Positions 1-5,095 of a stretch of 5,095 nucleotides of DNA are shown here, piece by piece. The DNA comes from Prevotellaceae bacterium. Lineage in GTDB: Bacteria > Bacteroidota > Bacteroidia > Bacteroidales > UBA932. The notes below the pieces were generated by a model. The model worked only from the letters and a program-made list of their open reading frames with translations, made no database searches and was not told the DNA's origin. The DNA is taken from assembly GCA_031259645.1 (NCBI GenBank), contig JAIRLC010000143.1, forward strand, positions 1 to 5,095, read 5' to 3'. Position 1 is the stretch's first letter, and every line of letters begins with the position of its first letter. A program made the translations under genes and the position numbers.

Positions 1-3000
1 ACATAGCCATAACTTATGGCCATCATGCCGAGGTCTTTTTTCCGGATGCGTTTACCCGATGTGGCAAACTTGGCCACTGCCCCCGCCGGCGTTGCCTTTG
101 AGGACTGCCCGCCGGTGTTTGAATACACCTCGGTATCCATCACCAGCACATTCACGTTTTCGCCCGAAGCCAACACGTGGTCTAAGCCGCCATATCCAAT
201 ATCGTAAGCCCAGCCATCGCCGCCGAAGATCCACTGTGAGCGGGCTACGATGTAATCGCGCAGCACGTAAATTTCTTTACAAATCGCGCAGGAACAATTT
301 TCCACTAACGGAATGAGCTTGCCGGCAATTTCGCATGTCTTCGCCGCATCTTTGCGGTGGGTCAGCCATTCGGCGAACAGGGCCTTGTGCTCAGGCGAAC
401 ATTCGCTGCAATCCTGCCCCTGCACCATCAGGCTGGCCAGCCGGTCGCGCAGGCGTTCTGTGCCCAGACGCATACCCAATCCAAATTCCGCATTGTCTTC
501 AAACAGCGAGTTTGCCCAGGCCGGGCCGCAGCCATTCCTGTTCGTCGTGTAGGGCGACGCAGGGAACGAGCCGCCGTAAATCGACGAGCAGCCGGTGGCG
601 TTTGCCACCATCATGCGATCACCAAACAGTTGCGTGATGGTTTTGATGTAAGGCGTCTCGCCGCAACCGGCACAAGCGCCCGAAAATTCAAACAAGGGTT
701 GTGCAAATTGGCAATTTTTCACATTGGCACGTTTATCCTGCACAGTATCTTTATAGCCTACGTGCGTGTGCAAATAATCGAAATGTTTCTGTTCCGCCAC
801 CTGCGTATCGAGGGGTTTCATGACTAACGCTTTGGTTTTGGCCGGACATACTTCGGCGCAATTGCCGCAACCGGTGCAATCCAGCGCACTCACCTGTACA
901 CGGAAGTTGTATGCTTTCAGCGGGCCGTTGCCTTTTACTGTGGTTAATCCGCCGGGTACGGCTGCCAGTTCATCATCGGTCAACAGGAAAGGACGAATGG
1001 CGGCGTGCGGGCACACGTACGCGCACTGGTTACATTGGATACAACTTTCCGATGCCCACTCCGGCACGTTAATCGCGATGCCGCGTTTTTCAAAAGCGGC
1101 AGAGCCCGACGGCATCGTACCGTCTTCGTAATTGACAAACGCGCTTACCGGCAGGTCGTCGCCGTTTTGTGCATTGGCCACATCGGCCACGTGCTTTACC
1201 CATTCGGGCGCCAAACGTTCAAACGTGTCGGCTTTGAACTTGCCGCTCAGCGTTGCCCAGTCGGCCGGCACATCTACTTTAACGACATCGGTGCCGCTGT
1301 CCACCGCAGCGTAATTCATTTTTACGACATTTTCACCTTTCTTGCCATAGCTTTTATCAATGGCTTTCTTCATTTCTTTCACCGCCTGTTCATAGGGAAT
1401 GACGTCGGCAATCTTGAAAAATGTGGATTGCAGAATGGTATTCGTGCGATTGCCCAAACCTATTTTCTCGGCAATAGCCGTGGCGTTGATGATATAGAAG
1501 TTGATTTTCTTTTCAGCCAATACGCGCTTTACAAAGTCGGGCAGGCGTTTTTTCGTTTCTTCCACATCAAACATGCTGTTGAGCAAAAACGTGCCGCCGG
1601 GTTTGACGCCGCGGAGCAAGTCATATTTATTCAAGTAAGCGAATACGTGACAGGCCACAAAATCGGGCGTAGTAACTAAGTAGGGCGAGTGAATGGAATG
1701 GTCGCCAAACCGAAGGTGCGAACAGGTAAACCCACCCGACTTCTTAGAGTCGTAGGAGAAATAGGCTTGACAATATTTCGGCGTGGTTTCACCGATAATT
1801 TTAATCGTGTTTTTGTTCGCGCCCACCGTGCCGTCGGAACCTAAACCGTAAAATTTACATTCGTAAGTGCCGGGTTTCGCCAAACTGATTTCTTCTTTTT
1901 GCGGAAGCGATTTAAACGTCACATCATCTATAATGCCAATTGTGAAGCCGTTTTTAGGCTCATGGAGGGCGAGGTTTTCATACACGGATAGAATTTGCGC
2001 CGGCGTGGTGTCTTTCGACGACAGGCCGTAGCGCCCGCCCACCACAAGGGGTGCATCAGGCCGGCCATAGAGCACGTCTTTCACGTCAAGGTATAACGGC
2101 TCGCCAAGGGCGCCGGGCTCTTTCGTACGGTCGAGCACCGCAAGGCGCTTCACCGTTGCCGGCAACACACGCAAAAAGTACTTGGCCGAGAACGGACGGT
2201 AAAGGTGCACGCTAATCACACCTGTTTTGCCGCCATTCTTGTTGAGGTGATCCACGGTTTCTTTGATGGTGTCGCATACCGAGCCCATGGCCACTACCAC
2301 ATGCTCGGCTTGCGGATCGCCGTAATAATCGAACGGCAGGTAATGGCGGCCGGTGAGTTCGCCGACTTCGCCCATGTAGCGGGCTACAACGTCGGGAACA
2401 AGGTCGTAATATTGATTGGCCGCTTCGCGCGATTGGAAATACACGTCGGGATTCTGCGCCGTGCCGCGGGTTACCGGGTTATTCGGGTTTAACGCATGCT
2501 GCCGAAAACGCGCCAGCGCTTTTTCGCTGATCAGACCTTTCAGGTCTTCCGCATCAATTGATTCGATTTTCTGTATCTCGTGCGACGTGCGGAAGCCATC
2601 AAAGAAGCTCACGAAGGGCACGCGCGACTTTAATGTGGACAAATGCGCCACTGTCGCAAGGTCCATCACTTCCTGCACGCTGCCCGAAGCCAAAAAAGCA
2701 AATCCTGTTTGGCGCGCCGCCATCACATCCTGATGGTCGCCGAAGATTGACAGGGCCTGTGCCGCCAATGCCCGCGCACTCACGTGGAACACCGTGGGGA
2801 GCAACTCTCCCGCAATTTTATACATGTTGGGGATCATCAACAACAAGCCCTGCGAGGCAGTGAATGTGGTGGTGAGCGCGCCCGCTTGCAAAGAGCCGTG
2901 CACTGCGCCTGCGGCGCCGCCTTCGCTTTGCATTTCGAGCACTTTTACCGTTTCGCCCCACAGGTTTTTCTTCCCGAAGGCAGCCCATTCATCTACATAT

Positions 3001-3122
3001 TCGGCCATGGTGGATGAGGGTGTGATCGGATAAATGGCTGCCGCTTCGCTAAACAAATAAGCGACATGCGCCGCCGCGTAATTACCATCACACGTAATAA
3101 ATTTCTTTTCTTTACTGATCAT
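1..3122 (-). CDS. nifJ: Pyruvate:ferredoxin (flavodoxin) oxidoreductase, C-terminus cut by window edge
   Basis: Cytoplasmic enzyme that oxidises pyruvate with CoA to acetyl-CoA and CO2, passing two electrons to ferredoxin or flavodoxin. I read 1040 uninterrupted codons from ATG at 3122; the family usually has about 1170-1230 residues, so roughly 130-190 C-terminal residues are missing. Visible in order: YPITPS (31-36) with T34, the catalytic-type Glu at E67 (QSEGGAAG) and R117 (SARAL), matching the pyruvate/thiamine site of domain I; a gamma-type glycine loop GLGSDGTVG (426-434); the EKR motif (678-680); two [4Fe-4S] ferredoxin motifs, CIQCNQCAYVCP (C694-C704) and CTGCGNCAEVCP (C749-C759); proximal-cluster ligands C817, C820 and C845; and the thiamine/Mg motif GDGWAYD (968-974) with T997, V999 and N1002. 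By comparison with the Desulfovibrio africanus enzyme, the fourth proximal-cluster cysteine should fall just beyond the edge. It follows gcvT by 28 nt on the same strand. Identification is very secure. Confidence 0.97.
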   Translation of the reverse strand, partial: MISKEKKFITCDGNYAAAHVAYLFSEAAAIYPITPSSTMAEYVDEWAAFGKKNLWGETVKVLEMQSEGGAAGAVHGSLQAGALTTTFTASQGLLLMIPNMYKIAGELLPTVFHVSARALAAQALSIFGDHQDVMAARQTGFAFLASGSVQEVMDLATVAHLSTLKSRVPFVSFFDGFRTSHEIQKIESIDAEDLKGLISEKALARFRQHALNPNNPVTRGTAQNPDVYFQSREAANQYYDLVPDVVARYMGEVGELTGRHYLPFDYYGDPQAEHVVVAMGSVCDTIKETVDHLNKNGGKTGVISVHLYRPFSAKYFLRVLPATVKRLAVLDRTKEPGALGEPLYLDVKDVLYGRPDAPLVVGGRYGLSSKDTTPAQILSVYENLALHEPKNGFTIGIIDDVTFKSLPQKEEISLAKPGTYECKFYGLGSDGTVGANKNTIKIIGETTPKYCQAYFSYDSKKSGGFTCSHLRFGDHSIHSPYLVTTPDFVACHVFAYLNKYDLLRGVKPGGTFLLNSMFDVEETKKRLPDFVKRVLAEKKINFYIINATAIAEKIGLGNRTNTILQSTFFKIADVIPYEQAVKEMKKAIDKSYGKKGENVVKMNYAAVDSGTDVVKVDVPADWATLSGKFKADTFERLAPEWVKHVADVANAQNGDDLPVSAFVNYEDGTMPSGSAAFEKRGIAINVPEWASESCIQCNQCAYVCPHAAIRPFLLTDDELAAVPGGLTTVKGNGPLKAYNFRVQVSALDCTGCGNCAEVCPAKTKALVMKPLDTQVAEQKHFDYLHTHVGYKDTVQDKRANVKNCQFAQPLFEFSGACAGCGETPYIKTITQLFGDRMMVANATGCSSIYGGSFPASPYTTNRNGCGPAWANSLFEDNAEFGLGMRLGTERLRDRLASLMVQGQDCSECSPEHKALFAEWLTHRKDAAKTCEIAGKLIPLVENCSCAICKEIYVLRDYIVARSQWIFGGDGWAYDIGYGGLDHVLASGENVNVLVMDTEVYSNTGGQSSKATPAGAVAKFATSGKRIRKKDLGMMAISYGY

Positions 3123-3150
3123 TGTTCTATTAGTTATTTTTTTCGGTTAT
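3123..3150 (-). promoter_or_regulatory. gcvT-nifJ intergenic leader without Shine-Dalgarno
   Basis: This 28-nt AT-rich gap separates the gcvT stop from the nifJ start codon. Read on the minus strand it contains a run of seven A's and A-rich sequence up to the ATG, with no GGAGG-like motif. Weak or absent Shine-Dalgarno and A-rich upstream sequence are usual in Bacteroidota. There is no room for a convincing separate promoter or a terminator hairpin, so readthrough from gcvT is the simplest reading. The nifJ start at 3122 is supported because family similarity (KKFITCDGNYAAAHVAY) begins within a few residues of it. Confidence 0.45.
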
Positions 3151-4263
3151 TCAATTATTAATTTTATAGAAAGGAAGTTTCACGACCTTCGCTTTCAACA
3201 AGCGTTCGCGCACCTTCACGTAAATTTCGGTATCAATGTTTGCATACGCCGGTTTTACGTAGCCCATGCCTATCCCCACTTTGAGGCAAGGCGACATGGT
3301 GCCGGACGTTACCACGCCAATGGGGGCGCCCGACGCATCAGCCACTTCATAGCCATGACGCGGAATACCTTTGTCCACCATCTCAAAGCCCACCAGTTTG
3401 CGTGTTACTCCGTCGTTTTTCTGTGTTAGCAGAAGTTCCCTATCCAAGAAGTCGCCTTTGGCGGCGCTGAATTTCATGATCCAGCCCAAGCCCGCCTCTA
3501 TGGGCGAGGTGTCGTCGTCGAGTTCATGTCCATACAGGCAAAAACCCATTTCGAGGCGCAGGGTGTCGCGTGCACCCAACCCGATAGGTTTAATGCCGTA
3601 TTCAGCGCCGGCCTCAAACACCGCTTTCCACAGTTTCGGGCCGTCGGCGTTCGCCACGTATATTTCGCAGCCGCCCGACCCGGTGTAGCCCGTGGTGGAG
3701 AATATCGCTTGCGGGATACCGGCCACCGTCAATTTTTTAAAAGTGTAGTAAGGCATGTCTTCCACCGGCTGGTCGCATATTTTTTGCATGGCTTTCAACG
3801 CCAGCGGGCCTTGTATGGCCAGTTGGCAAATTTCATCGGATGCGTTGTAGAGTTCTTTCCCCGGCGTGAGGCCAAACTTGGGCGCTATGCCGCACATGAA
3901 ATCCCAATCTTTTTGCATATTTGCCGCGTTGATGACCAGCAGGTAGGTTTCGGCGTCGATGCAATACACCAGCAAGTCGTCCACGATGCCGCCCCGGCCA
4001 TTTGGATAACACGAATACTGCACCTTGCCCGGCGTGAGTGCGGCCACATCGTTCGACGTCATATATTGCACAAACGCCAACGCTTTCGAGCCTTTCACCC
4101 ACACCTCGCCCATGTGGCTCACGTCGAACACACCCACTTTTTCGCGTACCGTAAGGTGTTCCTCGTTGATGCCCACATACTCGATAGGCATGTTATATCC
4201 TGCAAAGGGCGCCATTTTAGCGCCAAGTTCTATGTGGAATGGCGTAAAAACCGTATTTTTCAT
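3151..4263 (-). CDS. gcvT: Glycine cleavage system aminomethyltransferase (T protein)
   Basis: Catalyses release of ammonia from the aminomethyl-lipoyl H protein and transfer of the one-carbon unit to tetrahydrofolate, giving 5,10-methylene-THF; cytoplasmic, acting with GcvP, GcvH and lipoamide dehydrogenase. The protein is 370 residues, a normal GcvT length. Family signatures are FDVSHMGE (46-53), the GGIVDDL segment with the catalytic-type aspartates D95/D96, AIQGP (149-153), [12 protein letters not shown] (191-202) with folate-contacting E200, and GARDTLRLE (230-238), followed by the C-terminal barrel domain. The open frame extends to an ATG at 4299, but I prefer ATG 4263: it begins [10 protein letters not shown] as in homologues, while 4299 falls inside the predicted promoter element. 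It is the first gene of a probable gcvT-nifJ transcript; gcvP and gcvH are not in the window. There are no signs of damage. TGYTGSGG differs from the TGYTGEDG of many proteobacterial enzymes, which I take as lineage variation. Confidence 0.97.
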   Translation of the reverse strand: MKNTVFTPFHIELGAKMAPFAGYNMPIEYVGINEEHLTVREKVGVFDVSHMGEVWVKGSKALAFVQYMTSNDVAALTPGKVQYSCYPNGRGGIVDDLLVYCIDAETYLLVINAANMQKDWDFMCGIAPKFGLTPGKELYNASDEICQLAIQGPLALKAMQKICDQPVEDMPYYTFKKLTVAGIPQAIFSTTGYTGSGGCEIYVANADGPKLWKAVFEAGAEYGIKPIGLGARDTLRLEMGFCLYGHELDDDTSPIEAGLGWIMKFSAAKGDFLDRELLLTQKNDGVTRKLVGFEMVDKGIPRHGYEVADASGAPIGVVTSGTMSPCLKVGIGMGYVKPAYANIDTEIYVKVRERLLKAKVVKLPFYKINN

Positions 4264-4296
4264 CAAGGATAATGTTATTATTTCTAAAATTGCGAA

Positions 4297-4304
4297 CAAA
4301 TATA
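4297..4304 (-). promoter_or_regulatory. Candidate Bacteroidota -7 promoter element for gcvT
   Basis: The minus strand reads TATATTTG, an exact match to the Bacteroidota primary sigma -7 consensus TAnnTTTG. Transcription would begin around 4290, leaving a leader of roughly 27 nt before the gcvT ATG at 4263. The expected -33 TTTG/TTG is only poorly represented, by TTAG at 4326-4329 with a 21-nt spacer. The motif is short and the region AT-rich, so chance occurrence is possible, but its position is right and it also argues against the longer gcvT start at 4299. Confidence 0.55.
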
Positions 4305-4317
4305 CAAAAAATTATTC

Positions 4318-4325
4318 GAACTTTG
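4318..4325 (+). promoter_or_regulatory. Weak candidate -7 element for hslR
   Basis: The plus strand reads GAACTTTG, which matches TAnnTTTG at five of the six fixed positions (G for the first T). Transcription from here would start only a few bases before the ATG at 4336, giving an almost leaderless mRNA; if so, the internal ATG at 4345 becomes a plausible start. No TTG lies at a suitable -33 distance (the nearest upstream TTG is about 25 nt away). This is tentative. Confidence 0.22.
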
Positions 4326-4335
4326 CTAAAAATTT

Positions 4336-4716
4336 ATGGGAACTATGCGCATTGATAAATATTTATGGGCGGTGCGGATCTTCAAAACGCGCAGTGATGC
4401 GGCCGAAGCCTGCAAGGGTGGGAAAATCAAGGTGAACGGCGCTGACGCCAAGTCCTCGCGCGAAGTGAAACCCGCCGACATGATTACTGTGCGCCGCATG
4501 CCGGTGGTATACACATATAAAGTAATTGCTGTGATTGACAAACGGCAACCGGCGAAAAACGTACCGCTATATATTGAAAACATCACGCCGCCCGAAGAAT
4601 TGGCGAAATTAACTGAGGCGCATCTCACTGCGTTCATCAGGCGTGAGCAGGGCACGGGAAGGCCTACGAAGAAAGAGCGGCGCGACCTTGAAAAATTCCA
4701 AGATTTAAAGATTTAA
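4336..4716 (+). CDS. hslR: S4-domain RNA-binding protein, Hsp15 (HslR) family
   Basis: Small basic RNA-binding protein of 126 residues. E. coli Hsp15 (about 133 residues) binds free 50S subunits that carry stalled nascent chains and helps to recycle them; I infer a similar ribosome-associated role here. The S4 (alpha-L) domain occupies about residues 4-50, starting RIDKYLWAVRIFKTRS, with GGKIKVNG (28-35) forming the usual RNA-binding turn and a strand-rich segment after it. The basic tail GRPTKKERRDLEKF (108-121) closely matches the Hsp15 C-terminal signature and separates this from RluB/RsuA-type S4 proteins, since no pseudouridine synthase domain follows. The start could be ATG 4336 or ATG 4345 (MRIDKYLW); neither has a Shine-Dalgarno sequence. 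The gene is divergent from gcvT (72-bp gap) and convergent with the DUF3078 gene (4-bp gap). No heat-shock-type regulatory element can be recognised. Confidence 0.9.
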   Translation: MGTMRIDKYLWAVRIFKTRSDAAEACKGGKIKVNGADAKSSREVKPADMITVRRMPVVYTYKVIAVIDKRQPAKNVPLYIENITPPEELAKLTEAHLTAFIRREQGTGRPTKKERRDLEKFQDLKI

Positions 4717-4719
4717 ATC
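4710..4719. repeat. 10-bp perfect palindrome at convergent gene ends
   Basis: GATTTAAATC is a perfect loopless palindrome that covers the last hslR codons and its TAA stop and reaches to one base before the gap's end. The left half also repeats directly just upstream (GATTTAAA at 4702-4709). With no loop and only A/T-rich pairing it would make a poor intrinsic terminator. It could be a protein-binding site or simply chance in AT-rich sequence. Confidence 0.3.
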
Positions 4720-4720
4720 G

Positions 4721-5095
4721 TTAAAACGCGTACGTCAGGCCGATATTGAATGATTCGTAGAGTTGCATCCGTGGCCCACGCAGCTCGGTAGAGCCATCGT
4801 CAAGCGGCACCGGATAACGCGCCTTGTCCTTATATACCATACGCACATAGAACTCGGCGGCAAGATATGACGTGAGTTTAAATTCCAGTTTGTTTTCCCA
4901 GTCCATATCTATGTTCAACGGCTCATCCTTGTAATTTGAGAACATTTCAAGTTTGGTGTTAAAGCTAAGAATTTTTAAAAAATTTTTAGTGTAAATCACA
5001 CTGGCATAACAACCCATGTCGGTTTTTACCCTTTCGCCATATTTTACTTCATACAGTCCTCTGTTGGCAATGGTGGTGTCGAGTACAAAGACAAA
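4721..5095 (-). CDS. DUF3078-family protein, C-terminal part (5' end beyond window)
   Basis: The frame is open from the window edge (5095) to the TAA at 4721-4723, giving 124 C-terminal residues; the ATG at 5017 is internal, because 26 more in-frame codons upstream continue the family similarity. Recognised from the DUF3078 pattern of Bacteroidota: an ANRGLYEVKYGERVKTDMG-type segment, then SFNTKLEMFSNY, a PLNIDMDWENKLEFKL stretch, a TSYLAAEFYVRMVYKDKARY stretch, and GPRMQLYESFNIGLTYAF at the end. The alternating polar/hydrophobic strands and terminal Phe preceded by aromatic residues resemble an outer-membrane beta-barrel end that BAM would recognise, so I infer an envelope location. The function of the family is unknown. 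Whole members are usually about 250-350 residues with a signal peptide, which would lie outside the window. Convergent with hslR; there is no reason to think they work together. Confidence 0.75.
   Translation of the reverse strand, partial: FVFVLDTTIANRGLYEVKYGERVKTDMGCYASVIYTKNFLKILSFNTKLEMFSNYKDEPLNIDMDWENKLEFKLTSYLAAEFYVRMVYKDKARYPVPLDDGSTELRGPRMQLYESFNIGLTYAF

Noticed and set aside
16..3033. Many plus-strand open frames opposite nifJ (for example 357-827, 1005-1679, 2205-2492)
   Set aside because: They are antisense to an intact, well-conserved coding frame; their translations show no family motifs and have the low-complexity Arg/His-rich look of shadow frames. The long frames come from G/C-rich third positions in nifJ.
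1..3122. Possible frameshift or break in nifJ, because no long complete frame ends inside the window
   Set aside because: Reading from 3122 to 1 gives one frame without stops and all expected motifs in register; the gene is only cut by the window edge.
3526..4272. A 248-codon plus-strand open frame opposite gcvT
   Set aside because: It covers gcvT on the other strand, is rich in His/Arg/Phe without recognisable motifs, and gcvT itself is clearly the real gene.
4264..4299. Longer gcvT start adding [12 protein letters not shown]
   Set aside because: The extra 12 codons lie in AT-rich intergenic sequence, the upstream ATG sits inside the TATATTTG promoter element, and family similarity begins at [10 protein letters not shown].
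4326..4655. A 109-codon minus-strand frame opposite hslR, which might encode a short envelope protein
   Set aside because: It is antisense to the conserved S4-domain frame and its translation resembles no known family.
1..5095. Hidden undescribed system, tRNA, riboswitch (for example a glycine riboswitch before gcvT), mobile element or CRISPR array
   Set aside because: The coding regions explain nearly every base. The gcvT leader of about 27 nt is far too short for a glycine riboswitch, and I saw no spaced direct repeats, inverted terminal repeats or tRNA-like folds.

Overview
The window looks like chromosomal DNA of a Bacteroidota (Bacteroidetes) bacterium, probably one with anaerobic or facultative metabolism. 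Four things support this: a DUF3078-type outer-membrane-like protein (a family found mainly in Bacteroidota); a TATATTTG hexamer-like element matching the Bacteroidota -7 consensus TAnnTTTG upstream of gcvT; no Shine-Dalgarno sequences before the genes, with A-rich leaders instead; and a single-polypeptide pyruvate:ferredoxin oxidoreductase. Coding DNA is of balanced G+C and the short intergenic gaps are clearly AT-rich. I cannot place it below phylum.

Layout: positions 1-3122 (minus strand) hold the first 1040 codons of nifJ, the large pyruvate:ferredoxin/flavodoxin oxidoreductase; its C-terminus lies beyond position 1. After a 28-nt gap, 3151-4263 (minus) is a complete gcvT, the aminomethyltransferase (T protein) of the glycine cleavage system. 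A 72-bp divergent intergenic region (4264-4335) separates gcvT from hslR (4336-4716, plus), a small S4-domain RNA-binding protein of the Hsp15 family. Four bases further on, convergent with hslR, is the 3' end of a DUF3078-family gene (4721-5095, minus) whose 5' part lies beyond the window.

How they fit together: gcvT and nifJ are probably cotranscribed from a promoter just upstream of gcvT. The pair would link glycine-derived one-carbon units with ferredoxin-dependent pyruvate oxidation to acetyl-CoA, but the sequence shows only adjacency, not a functional link. hslR (ribosome rescue and heat-shock related) and the DUF3078 protein (cell envelope) look like unrelated neighbours.

Coding density is very high and no stretch over 300 bases lacks a gene. 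I found no RNA gene, mobile element, CRISPR array or clearly undescribed system. The more notable points are a cysteine cluster between the proximal Fe-S motif and the thiamine motif of NifJ, the gcvT-nifJ pairing, the compact divergent promoter region, and the nearly abutting convergent 3' ends.
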